Positions 16,327-24,036 of a DNA stretch of 64,000 nucleotides are shown in pieces. The stretch comes from Bordetella sp. BOR01 (GTDB taxonomy: Bacteria; Pseudomonadota; Gammaproteobacteria; Burkholderiales; Burkholderiaceae_B), in the NCBI RefSeq assembly GCF_019218885.1, contig NZ_JAHUWT010000002.1:248001-312000 (forward strand), written 5' to 3'. The translations under genes were made by a program, and so were the position numbers. Within the stretch, counting starts at the first letter, position 1; each line of letters starts with the position of its first letter. Below the pieces are notes generated by a model. That model saw only the letters and a list, made by a program, of their open reading frames with translations, was not told the DNA's origin and searched no databases.

Positions 16327-17010
16327 ATGCATAGCGCCCTGGTCGTTTCTCGTTGGCCGGGCTGGGCTGCCGATAGCGGCCTGGCCGGCATGCTGTCATG
16401 GCTGAGCCTGGCCGTGCATGAGGTCGGCAGCTTGCGCGATGTGGTCCCCGGCCAGCACAACCACATCCTGGCCATCGCCAGGCTAGAACCGGGGCAAGCC
16501 GCGCCCAGCGTCGATCAGTGGCGCCAAGCCGGCCTGGCCAGCGCCGTTTGCCTGACGGCGGGGGCCGTTGCTTCAAATACGCCGCCACCCGGAACCCACC
16601 TTTCCGAGCCGATCTGCGAAACGGCCGTGGCCGCTGCCCTGGCCGGGGCGAACCTGGTGCTGCCCCTGGCCGAAGAATGCCGCGCCATAGGCCTGCGCGT
16701 CAGCAGCCTGGTCGATGGCGATACGGTGGCCACGGCCCAGTTGCTGGATACCCTGCTTGCCACCAATCAATCCGACCTGCACGGTCTTCGCCAGGCATGC
16801 GACGCCCAGCACTGGGGCACCGCGCAAAGCTACGCGCATCGCATCAAGAGCACGGCCCACATGACCGGCGCCGTATCGCTGGCCAAGCTCAGCCAGCGCA
16901 TGGAAGTGCTGGCGCAACAACGTCATGCCGAGCCGCTGCGCGCGCTGGCCGCCATCTACCAACCGGCCGTGCAACGCTTGTCGGACGCATTGGCCGCTCT
17001 TATCGGCTAA
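16327..17010 (+). CDS. Stand-alone Hpt phosphotransfer protein with degenerate receiver-like N-terminus
   Basis: This 227-residue protein is encoded 42 bp after the BvgA-like regulator. Residues about 135-225 form an Hpt four-helix domain, with phosphorylatable His171 in YAHRIKSTAHMTGAVSLAKLSQRME, very close to the Hpt of BvgS/EvgS. Residues 1-105 (MHSALVVSRWPGW...) look like a worn receiver fold: hydrophobic first strand, HNHILAIARLEPG where the Asp strand should be, but no phospho-acceptor aspartate. The layout equals the C-terminal end of a BvgS-type kinase carried as its own gene. Its last 11 bp overlap the convergent hybrid kinase. No hydrophobic segment suggests export. Confidence 0.82.
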   Translation: MHSALVVSRWPGWAADSGLAGMLSWLSLAVHEVGSLRDVVPGQHNHILAIARLEPGQAAPSVDQWRQAGLASAVCLTAGAVASNTPPPGTHLSEPICETAVAAALAGANLVLPLAEECRAIGLRVSSLVDGDTVATAQLLDTLLATNQSDLHGLRQACDAQHWGTAQSYAHRIKSTAHMTGAVSLAKLSQRMEVLAQQRHAEPLRALAAIYQPAVQRLSDALAALIG

Positions 17011-18850
17011 GGCCGGGGGCCTGCAAGTGGGCATCCAGGGCCATGCGCAGGTCGGCCATGCCTACGGGCTTGGTCAGCACGGCATTGATGCCCGCGGCGC
17101 TTGCCCGCCGCTGGTCTTCCGCCTGGATGCCGGCCGTGTACGCCAGCACCGGAATCCGGCTATTGGCGCCAGGCTGCGCGCGTAGCCGCCCGACGAACGC
17201 GTAGCCGTCCATGCGCGGCATATTGCAGTCGCAAATGACCAGCTTGTACGCCTGCCTGCCTATCTCTTCCAGGGCCCGAACGCCGTCTTCGGCGCACACC
17301 ACGACGTGGCCAAGCTTTTCCAACTGGTGGCGCAGCAGTTGGCGGTTGCCGGGCTGGTCGTCCACGACCAGGATGGGCAGGCGCGACGCGTCGGCTGCCG
17401 CGATCGGCGGCCTGCGGCTGCTGGCCGTGCCTGCCAGGCACAGGCCGGTAGAGGTGGCCACGGGTAGCGGCAAGCGTACGGCCACCAGTGTGCCCTGGCC
17501 GACTTCGCTCTTGATGCGTATCGAGCCGCCCATCGCGCCGACCAGCCGCCTGCAAATCGACAACCCCAGCCCGGTGCCGCGATGGTCGAATTCAGGATGG
17601 GTCTGCACGAAGGGATCCAGCAACGTGGGCAGGGCGTGCGCGGGAATGCCCAGGCCGGTGTCGCGGACAGAAAACTCCACCCACTGGAAGCCGCTTTCCT
17701 GCGGCATGGCGCGCAGGTCTATATCTATCCGGCCTTGCCGCGTGAAGCGCACGGCGTTGGACACCAGGTTGTTCAATATCTGTTTCAGCCGCAGCGGATC
17801 GGCGCGGTGCATTGCCGCCACTGCGGTTCGTACGCGCACATGGACCCTGATGCCATTGCCCGTCGCTATCGGGGCGAACACGCCCGCCACTTCGTGCACC
17901 AGATCGCGCAGGGCCGTGGGGCCGGGGCGCAGGTGCAGCTTGCCGGCTTCGATGCGGGCCAGGTCCAGCAGGTCGCCGATCAGTGCCAGCAGCGACTTGG
18001 CGGATTGCAGGGCGGTTGTCAGGTTCTGCCGCGCCGTGCGAGGCAGCGTCGGTTGCAGCAAGGTCAGTTCCAGCATGCCCATGACCGCATTCATGGGCGT
18101 GCGGATATCATGGCTGATGGACGCCAGGAACGTGGATTTGGCGCGGTTCGCGGCTTCGGCGCGATCGCGTGCGTCGGCCAGTTGGTTCTGGGTGTTGTGG
18201 TAGTCGGTCACGTCTTGCCATCCCGCCGCGATGCCGACGATTTCACCCGATTCGTTGCGCATCGGTGCAATCCAGTGCCGCCAGTTCAGTTGCTGCCCTC
18301 GCACGACCGCAGGGTACTCGGACGTGACGAGTTCGCCGCTGCGCATGACATGCCGGTAGTCTCGCTTCAGCATGTCGAGGAGCGCGGTGTCCACGCCCAG
18401 CAACCGCATGCAGGCCTCGACCGACGCATTGCGCAGCATCTCGTGCGGCTCGCCGCAGGCGTGCGAATACGCGGCGTTGCAGGCCACCAGCCTCAGGTTC
18501 CTGCTCCGTATGTATACCGGCATGGGGATGGCATCCAGCGACCTGGCCTGCAGCAGGGCCACCGTTTTGGCGGCCTTCAGCATTTGCTGCTGGCGGCGTG
18601 CCAGGCAGCACAGCAGCAGCACCACACACGCCAGCACGCCCACGATGGCCAGCAGGAACATGCTGGACGGCGGGCCCAGCCACCAGGGTGAAGCCGGCAG
18701 CGGCAACGGCCGCGCCGCCGCCGGGTGCAACGGGATGCCCGAGCCGATCACGGCAACCAGGCTGCGGCAATGATGGGGTGCGCGCTGGGGAAATTTCTGG
18801 GAATGGACGGGGGCTAGGGTTTCGGCGTCAAGCTTGTCTTTGCTCGGCAT
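17000..18850 (-). CDS. Hybrid sensor histidine kinase (TM-PAS-HisKA-HATPase-REC) lacking an Hpt domain
   Basis: This 616-residue hybrid kinase begins with a short N-terminus and one or two hydrophobic segments (best at about 63-84, SSMFLLAIVGVLACVVLLL). A PAS domain follows (about 100-215: LDAIPMPVYIRSRNLRLVACN, BvgS-like), then HisKA with His247 (FLASISHDIRTPMNAV), HATPase (N box NNLVSNAVRF, DTGLGIP, GTGLGLSICRRLVGAMGG), and a receiver with Asp541 (LVICDCNMPRMDGY). Unlike BvgS it has no periplasmic Venus-flytrap domains and no Hpt; the Hpt is next door on the other strand. The pair plus the BvgA-like regulator would make a full His-Asp-His-Asp relay. The signal is unknown. Confidence 0.92.
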   Translation of the reverse strand: MPSKDKLDAETLAPVHSQKFPQRAPHHCRSLVAVIGSGIPLHPAAARPLPLPASPWWLGPPSSMFLLAIVGVLACVVLLLCCLARRQQQMLKAAKTVALLQARSLDAIPMPVYIRSRNLRLVACNAAYSHACGEPHEMLRNASVEACMRLLGVDTALLDMLKRDYRHVMRSGELVTSEYPAVVRGQQLNWRHWIAPMRNESGEIVGIAAGWQDVTDYHNTQNQLADARDRAEAANRAKSTFLASISHDIRTPMNAVMGMLELTLLQPTLPRTARQNLTTALQSAKSLLALIGDLLDLARIEAGKLHLRPGPTALRDLVHEVAGVFAPIATGNGIRVHVRVRTAVAAMHRADPLRLKQILNNLVSNAVRFTRQGRIDIDLRAMPQESGFQWVEFSVRDTGLGIPAHALPTLLDPFVQTHPEFDHRGTGLGLSICRRLVGAMGGSIRIKSEVGQGTLVAVRLPLPVATSTGLCLAGTASSRRPPIAAADASRLPILVVDDQPGNRQLLRHQLEKLGHVVVCAEDGVRALEEIGRQAYKLVICDCNMPRMDGYAFVGRLRAQPGANSRIPVLAYTAGIQAEDQRRASAAGINAVLTKPVGMADLRMALDAHLQAPGLSR

Positions 18851-19029
18851 TACCAGAAAAGAAAAGGAAGAGGGGCTTTGCTGCGTACCGATATGGGGCG
18901 GCGGATAGCATCGACAGTCTAGGAAGGTCCTGGCGGGCCTTTGCTATGAAATCTCTGAAACTTTTGTCGAAATATCCGAATTCCCCCTGTTGGGGGCCAC
19001 CACGACTGCAGCCGCAATTGCCGCGGCCG

Positions 19030-20280
19030 TCAGGTCACGGCGCCGCGTTGCGAGAATTCAGGCTGTTTCCACACGGCGCTTTCCAGCACGTCTTTCAGGA
19101 TGTCGACGGCATCCCAGACGTCGGCATAACCCAGGTACAGTGGCGTCAGGCCGAAGCGCAGCACCTCGGGTTCCCGATAGTCGCCTATGACGCCGCGTGC
19201 GATCAGGGCCTGCATGACCGCGTAGCCGTCGGGATGGCGGATGCTGACGTGGCTGCCGCGCCAGGCATGTTCGCGCGGCGTGACCAGTGTCAGGGGGTGG
19301 CCCGCGCAGCGGCTTTCCACAAGGTCGATGAACAGGTCGCCCAGGGCCAGCGATTTCTTGCGCACTTCGTTCATATCGGCCGCCAGGCTGATATCCAGCC
19401 CGCATTCCACCAGGGCAAGCGACACGATGGGTTGCGTGCCACACAGATAGCGGCGGATGCCGCCGGCCGGTTCGTAGGCGACCGCCATGTCGAAGGGCCG
19501 CTGGTGTCCCCACCAGCCCGACAGCGGTTGCCAGAAATCGGCCGTATGGCGGGGCGCCACCCAGATGTAGGCCGGGGCGCCCGGGCCCGCGTTCAGGTAC
19601 TTGTACGTGCAGCCCACCGCAAAATCGGCGTCGGCGCCGGCCAGGTCCACCGGTACCGCGCCAGCGGCGTGCGCCAGGTCCCAGATGGCCAGCGCGCCCC
19701 GTGCATGGGCCTGCGCGGTTACGGCGGCCATGTCGTACATATAGCCGGTGCGGTAGTTCACGTGCGACAGCAGCAGCACCACCACCGAGTCGTCCAGCGC
19801 CTGTTCCAGGGGCAGGTGTTCGTCGACCAGGCGCATTTCGTAGCCTTGCTGCAGCAGGTCGATCATGCCCTGGATCATGTACAGATCGGTGGGGAAGTTG
19901 TCGCGTTCGGACACGATCACCCGCCGCTGCGGCGCAGCGTGCTGCTGGATGCGCAGGGCGGCCGCCAGGGCCTTGAATATGTTCAGCGATGTGGTGTCGG
20001 TGACCACCACCTGGCCAGGGCCGGCGCCGATCAGTTGCCCCAGCTTGTCGCCCAGGCGCGCGGGCAGGTCGAACCAGCCGGCGGTGTTCCAGCTGCGGAT
20101 CAGGCCGTTGCCCCATTCCTGGCCGATGACGGCGGCACTGCGCGCCGCCGCCGTGCGGGGCAGCACACCCAGCGAATTTCCGTCCATGTAGATGACACCG
20201 GGCGGCAATTCGAACTGCTGTTTCAATGGCGCCAGGGGGTCGTTGCGATCGGCGTGCAGGCAGTCTTCGCGGGTGGGCAT
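19030..20280 (-). CDS. kynU: Kynureninase
   Basis: This 416-residue PLP enzyme cleaves kynurenine to anthranilate and alanine in tryptophan breakdown. Family features are [12 protein letters not shown] near residue 31, [16 protein letters not shown] for phosphate binding, [12 protein letters not shown], and the PLP-lysine segment [18 protein letters not shown] (Lys227). Length is normal. Neither kynA nor kynB is adjacent, although in this group kynU usually clusters with them. It precedes the DUF1634 gene by 62 bp on the same strand, but relation to the GntR-TauE operon is unclear. The 179 bp upstream of the kinase start (18851-19029) hold no recognised gene. Confidence 0.95.
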   Translation of the reverse strand: MPTREDCLHADRNDPLAPLKQQFELPPGVIYMDGNSLGVLPRTAAARSAAVIGQEWGNGLIRSWNTAGWFDLPARLGDKLGQLIGAGPGQVVVTDTTSLNIFKALAAALRIQQHAAPQRRVIVSERDNFPTDLYMIQGMIDLLQQGYEMRLVDEHLPLEQALDDSVVVLLLSHVNYRTGYMYDMAAVTAQAHARGALAIWDLAHAAGAVPVDLAGADADFAVGCTYKYLNAGPGAPAYIWVAPRHTADFWQPLSGWWGHQRPFDMAVAYEPAGGIRRYLCGTQPIVSLALVECGLDISLAADMNEVRKKSLALGDLFIDLVESRCAGHPLTLVTPREHAWRGSHVSIRHPDGYAVMQALIARGVIGDYREPEVLRFGLTPLYLGYADVWDAVDILKDVLESAVWKQPEFSQRGAVT

Positions 20281-20342
20281 GCGGTCTCCTTGTTGCGGTA
20301 AATACTAGCAGCATCGGCATCGCCAGGAAGCCCCGGCTGCGC

Positions 20343-20645
20343 TCAGGCCAGCATGCCCGCCGCGAACCCGGCACCGATGATCGCCAGCACCGCCACTGCC
20401 AGCGCACTGTATAAATAGTCGCGCTCATGCAGGAACATGCCCAGCATCAGTGCCACGCGCAGTACCGGCAGGGCAATGAACACCACGATGCCGGCCTGGA
20501 CCGTGGCCAGGCTCAAGGGCGGCGCGTCCCATAGCCATTGGGCCAGCAGGCCGACGGCGATCAAGCCCGACGCGATCCAGGTGCCATGGCGCAGCAGCGC
20601 GGCAATGCGGCGCTCGCGCCATTGGGTGGGGTCCGGCCGGTTCAT
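20343..20645 (-). CDS. DUF1634-family small membrane protein
   Basis: This 100-residue protein has three predicted helices (GTWIASGLIAVGLLAQWLW, AGIVVFIALPVLRVALMLGMFL and ALAVAVLAIIGAGFAAGML) and the spacing typical of DUF1634, including the central VLRVALMLGMFLHERDYLY. Its ATG overlaps the stop of the TauE-like permease (ATGA), so it is translationally coupled. DUF1634 proteins often accompany TauE/SafE permeases and may be a partner subunit; that is inferred from co-occurrence. Confidence 0.82.
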   Translation of the reverse strand: MNRPDPTQWRERRIAALLRHGTWIASGLIAVGLLAQWLWDAPPLSLATVQAGIVVFIALPVLRVALMLGMFLHERDYLYSALAVAVLAIIGAGFAAGMLA

Positions 20646-21490
20646 GCCGGGCTGGCCCATTGCACGCCGAATGCACTGCCCAGCATCTGTATCGCCAGGA
20701 TCGCCAGCACCACCACGAAGAACAACCGCAGCTTGTCGGCCGGCAGGCCCATCAGCAGGCGCGCCCCCAGCAGGGCCCCGGCCACCGAACCCAGCGTCAC
20801 CGGCCCGGTAATGGCCACGTCGATGTCGCCGTGCATGAAGTAGGCGCCCGCGCTGGCCGCCGCCGTTACGCCGATCATGAAATTCGAGGTGGCCGATGAC
20901 ACCTTGATCGGCAGGCGCAGCGCCGTATCCATGGCGGGAATCTTCAGGACGCCGCTGCCGATGCCCAGCAGGGCCGAGATCAGGCCTGCCCCGTACATCA
21001 GCGACAAGCCCATGGGTACCCGGCTGACCTGGTAGGCCACCTGGCGCCCCGACGCGTGGTCCGGGTAGCTGGCATGCAGGCGCAGCGCGGTTGCCAGCCC
21101 GTCTGCCGCGCTGTCCACCGGATCCGTGCGGCGGGCCATCATTTGCCGGGCGGACACCGCCAGCACCACGGCGAACAGCCCGTACAGATAAGCCGCCGGT
21201 ACGAGCCCGATCAGGAAGACGCCTGTCAGGGCCCCCAGCGTGGTGGCTACCTCTAGTACCAGTGCCAGGCGGATGTTGGTCAGCCGGTGCTTCAAGAAGG
21301 GGGCGGCACTGCTGCAGGAACAGGCGATCACCGAGACGAGGCTGGCGGCGATGGCGATGCGCAGGTCGACCCCCGCCCACAGGGTCAGCGCGGGCACGAT
21401 GAAGATGCCGCTGGCCATGCCCAGCACGCCGCCCAGCGCGCTGGCGCCGAACGCGGCCGCGAACAGGCCCAGGGAATAGGGCAGGTCCAT
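20642..21490 (-). CDS. TauE/SafE-family sulfite/organosulfonate exporter-like permease
   Basis: This 282-residue integral membrane protein has about eight hydrophobic segments with the TauE/SafE duplicated pattern: AAFGASALGGVLGMASGIFIVPALTLWAGVDLRIAIAASLVSVIACS and later GAGLISALLGIGSGVLKIPAMDTALRLPIKVSSATSNFMIGVTAAAS. The family exports sulfite, sulfoacetate or other small anions. Its ATG shares one base with the GntR stop and its stop overlaps DUF1634, so the three genes are one operon. The actual substrate is unknown. Confidence 0.9.
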   Translation of the reverse strand: MDLPYSLGLFAAAFGASALGGVLGMASGIFIVPALTLWAGVDLRIAIAASLVSVIACSCSSAAPFLKHRLTNIRLALVLEVATTLGALTGVFLIGLVPAAYLYGLFAVVLAVSARQMMARRTDPVDSAADGLATALRLHASYPDHASGRQVAYQVSRVPMGLSLMYGAGLISALLGIGSGVLKIPAMDTALRLPIKVSSATSNFMIGVTAAASAGAYFMHGDIDVAITGPVTLGSVAGALLGARLLMGLPADKLRLFFVVVLAILAIQMLGSAFGVQWASPA

Positions 21491-22257
21491 CAGCCGCCCC
21501 GGGCAGTCTTGCGCCGGGCGGCCATGGGACGGCGCGCCAGGCGGGTCACGAAGCGGATCAGGTCGCCGCGGTAGTACAGCCGTTCGTAGTCCACCGGCCG
21601 GTCGTCCAGCGAGTACGACGTGCGTTCGATGCGGAACACGGGGCTGCCTGGCGCAATCGACAGCCCCTGGGCGACGTGGGGGTCGCAGGCCACGGCTTCC
21701 AGCTGATATTCGGCCTCGACCAGCGGCAGGCCGTATTTTTCTTCCAGCAGCGTGAAAATCGGTTCGGCTTCCAGGTCGTGCTTGACCACTTTGCGGCCAA
21801 TCTCGAAGGGCAGATAGGTTTCGTCGAACGAGACCGGCAGGCCGTCGGCCAGCCGCACGCGTTCGATGCGGTAGACCCGCGTTCCCACTGGCAGGCCCAA
21901 CCGGGCGGCGACGTCTTTGCCGGCCGCCACCACGCGCTTGTCCAGCAGTCGCGCCGTGGGTGTGCGGCCTAGCGCCTGCATGTCTTCCACAAAGCCGCTG
22001 AGCTCGGTCAGTTCCTGGCGAATCTTGGGTTGCAGGACATAAGTGCCTTTGCCGCGGCGGATTTCCAGCATGCCGCGGGCGACCAGGCCTTCCACCGCCT
22101 TGCGTACCGTGATGCGGCTGACGCCGAAGCGGGCGGCAAGGGCGTCCTCGGCCGGCAGGCGGTCGCCCGGCGCAAGCTCGCCGGCGGCGATTTCGGTGGC
22201 AAGCGTCTGCTCCATGCGGGCATAAAGGGGCAGGGAATCGGCGAGCTGGATTGGCAT
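21490..22257 (-). CDS. GntR/HutC-family transcriptional regulator
   Basis: This regulator of about 255 residues has an N-terminal winged HTH (PLYARMEQTLATEIAAGELAPGDRLPAEDALAARFGVSRITVRKAVEGLVARGMLEIRRGKGTYV) and a C-terminal UTRA ligand-binding domain with VYRIERVRLADGLPVSFDETYLP. An in-frame ATG at 22264-22266 would add three residues (MPP), but that codon lies inside the palindrome; I prefer the ATG at 22255-22257. Neither has a clear Shine-Dalgarno, and a leaderless or short-leader message is possible. It leads the TauE-DUF1634 operon and probably represses it through the palindrome at its own start. Confidence 0.9.
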   Translation of the reverse strand: MPIQLADSLPLYARMEQTLATEIAAGELAPGDRLPAEDALAARFGVSRITVRKAVEGLVARGMLEIRRGKGTYVLQPKIRQELTELSGFVEDMQALGRTPTARLLDKRVVAAGKDVAARLGLPVGTRVYRIERVRLADGLPVSFDETYLPFEIGRKVVKHDLEAEPIFTLLEEKYGLPLVEAEYQLEAVACDPHVAQGLSIAPGSPVFRIERTSYSLDDRPVDYERLYYRGDLIRFVTRLARRPMAARRKTARGG

Positions 22258-22263
22258 GGGCGG

Positions 22264-22289
22264 CATTATGACATCATGATGTCATAATG
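22264..22289. promoter_or_regulatory. 26-bp perfect palindrome, probable GntR operator
   Basis: Each half reads CATTATGACATCA, followed exactly by its reverse complement, with no mismatch over 26 bp. It is AT-rich in a GC-rich context and sits at the start of the GntR-family gene, where it would block transcription or initiation if bound. TGACATCA/TGATGTCA cores are compatible with a dimeric winged-HTH repressor. It also lies 18 bp past the end of the neighbouring membrane protein gene. Confidence 0.75.
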
Positions 22290-22307
22290 TACAGCCAGGC
22301 CTTTTCC

Positions 22308-22907
22308 TTAGTTCAGCACGTTGAACTGCCGAAAAATCCAGGTTGCTTGGTACACCACCCCCACTGTCACGAAAACCGCCTGGAAACGCTGGCTGGGGGT
22401 GAAGACCGCCACCAGCGAACACAGCGCGAACACGGCCTGGCGAATGGGATACTCCAGCCCCAGCGCGTGAAAATGCTCGGGCCCCTTGATCCACGTGTCG
22501 ATCACATCCAGTACGAAAATCATCGCCAGGAACGAATAAAACCATCGGCGGCGCGACTGGAAGTAGTCCGCATACCCTTTGTAGTCGTCGATCTGGTCGG
22601 GAAACAGCAACACCGACAGCATCGCGAACACAATGGTGTACAGGATGAGAAACAGGTAGATCTCGAACGTCCAGTGGCGCAGGGTCGACAGGCCGAACTC
22701 GAACCACCAGAAATGCACCAGGGACAGCAGCATGAAGACGACCCAGCCGATATGGATCGGGTAGACCTGCCCGCGCCGGGGATGCTGCACGAAACGCGCC
22801 ATTCCACTCACCAGGCGGGTCAGGCTCAACCCCAGCACCATGCCGAGGATGATGCGTATATGCACAAACACGTCGCGATTGACGGGTAACGCCACATCTA
22901 CGTCCAT
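22308..22907 (-). CDS. Hypothetical multi-pass membrane protein
   Basis: I do not recognise a characterised family for this 199-residue protein. It has about six hydrophobic stretches, including VHIRIILGMVLGLSLTRLVSGMARF, GWVVFMLLSLVHFWWFEFGL, IYLFLILYTIVFAMLSVLLF and VFVTVGVVYQATW, with an unusually aromatic middle (LVHFWWFEFG). The ATG at 22905-22907 has GAGG about 4 nt upstream and fits the first helix; an upstream ATG in frame would add 26 unrelated residues. It is transcribed toward the GntR palindrome. A membrane role is supported but no function. Confidence 0.7.
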   Translation of the reverse strand: MDVDVALPVNRDVFVHIRIILGMVLGLSLTRLVSGMARFVQHPRRGQVYPIHIGWVVFMLLSLVHFWWFEFGLSTLRHWTFEIYLFLILYTIVFAMLSVLLFPDQIDDYKGYADYFQSRRRWFYSFLAMIFVLDVIDTWIKGPEHFHALGLEYPIRQAVFALCSLVAVFTPSQRFQAVFVTVGVVYQATWIFRQFNVLN

Positions 22908-23081
22908 GAGGCCTCGCAAGAGAGGATCGTCGTTGACAGCGATTGTAGGGGCGGGACAGGCCTTTCCGGAATCAATCGGTAGCAATCTTCCTCATTGACA
23001 TGGCGCCATGGTGATTTCAATAATGATTACGTAGTCATCGAGCTGGCTGGTCGCTATCAATCAGAAAACGCAGGAGACTCC

Positions 23082-23951
23082 ATGGCACTCTCGATCACGC
23101 AACTCCACCCCTGTTTCGTTGGCGAGGTCTCGGGCGTCGACCTGCGCCGCGCCGACGAAGACGAGCTGGCGCAACTGCGCGCCGGCATGGACCGGTACGG
23201 GGTGCTGGTCTTCCATGACCAGCCGCTCGACAACGAAGAACAACTGGAATTCTCGCAGCGCTTCGACGGCGTGCTGCATACCAAGACCTCGCTGTCGGTG
23301 CTGGAGAAAAACCGCTTCGGCAGCGATGCCCTGACGGACATTTCCAACCTCGATAACCAGGGCGAACTGCTGCACGAGAACGACAAGCGCCGCGTCAGCT
23401 CGCTAAGCAACCGCCTTTGGCATACGGATGCGTCGTTCCAGGACCCGGCCGGCCGCTATTCGATGCTGTCGTGCAAGGTGGTGCCGCCCGTGCGGGCCGA
23501 TACCGAATACGCCGACATGTACAGTGCCTACGACATGCTGGATGACGAAACCAAGGCCTTGATCGAACCGCTGCGCGCCTTTCATTCCATCGTGTATTCG
23601 CGCCACGTGCTGGGCTTCGAATTCTCGGAAGAAGAACAGCACAAATTGCCCGGCGCCGTGCATCCGCTGGTGCGCACCAATCCCAATACCGGGCGCCGTT
23701 CGCTGTACCTGGCCTCGCATGCCGCGCACATCGTCGACTGGCCCGTGCCCGAAGGGCGCGCATTGCTGCGCGACCTGACCGAGCACGCCACGTGCCGCGA
23801 ACGGGTCTACAGCCACGATTGGCGCCCGGGCGATTTCGTGATCTGGGACAACCGGGCCACCATGCACCGCGGGACCCGTTTCGACGACAAGAAATACCGG
23901 CGCGAACTGCGCCGCACCACGACGCTGGACCTCGAGCCTGCCACCGCCTGA
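23082..23951 (+). CDS. TauD/TfdA-family Fe(II)/2-oxoglutarate-dependent dioxygenase
   Basis: This 289-residue dioxygenase starts after a CAGGAG Shine-Dalgarno. The HxD motif is in RLWHTDASFQDPAGRYSML, the distal histidine in NRATMHRGTRFDD, and the binding arginine in RRELRRTTTLD. LHPCFVGEVSGVDLRRADEDELAQLRAGMDRYGVLVF matches the TfdA-like branch (alpha-ketoglutarate-dependent 2,4-D dioxygenase), though a natural substrate is more likely. An NRAMP-like transporter follows 85 bp downstream in the same direction, suggesting a shared metal or substrate link; the LacI regulator beyond may control both. Confidence 0.92.
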   Translation: MALSITQLHPCFVGEVSGVDLRRADEDELAQLRAGMDRYGVLVFHDQPLDNEEQLEFSQRFDGVLHTKTSLSVLEKNRFGSDALTDISNLDNQGELLHENDKRRVSSLSNRLWHTDASFQDPAGRYSMLSCKVVPPVRADTEYADMYSAYDMLDDETKALIEPLRAFHSIVYSRHVLGFEFSEEEQHKLPGAVHPLVRTNPNTGRRSLYLASHAAHIVDWPVPEGRALLRDLTEHATCRERVYSHDWRPGDFVIWDNRATMHRGTRFDDKKYRRELRRTTTLDLEPATA

Positions 23952-23971
23952 CACGCTGCATCGAAAGACCC

Positions 23972-23992
23972 GGCGCGGGACGACACCGCGCC
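23972..23992. terminator. Intergenic hairpin between dioxygenase and NRAMP-like gene
   Basis: GGCGCGG and CCGCGCC form a perfect 7-bp GC stem with a 7-base loop, 20 bp after the dioxygenase stop. There is no following T-run, so it may be an attenuator or an mRNA-stability hairpin and not a full terminator. Confidence 0.35.
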
Positions 23993-24036
23993 GCCAGCGC
24001 TGCACAGAATTCATAACGACATGGGAAGAGACAAGC

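Noticed and set aside
19030-20280. Linking kynureninase with the cyclase at 47366 as a kynurenine pathway
   Set aside because: The two are 27 kb apart, the cyclase is long with an altered metal motif, and each has its own local context.
22264-22289. Rho-independent terminator for the membrane protein gene
   Set aside because: The arms are AT-rich, without loop or T-run, and lie upstream of that gene's end only by antisense orientation; operator is the better reading.
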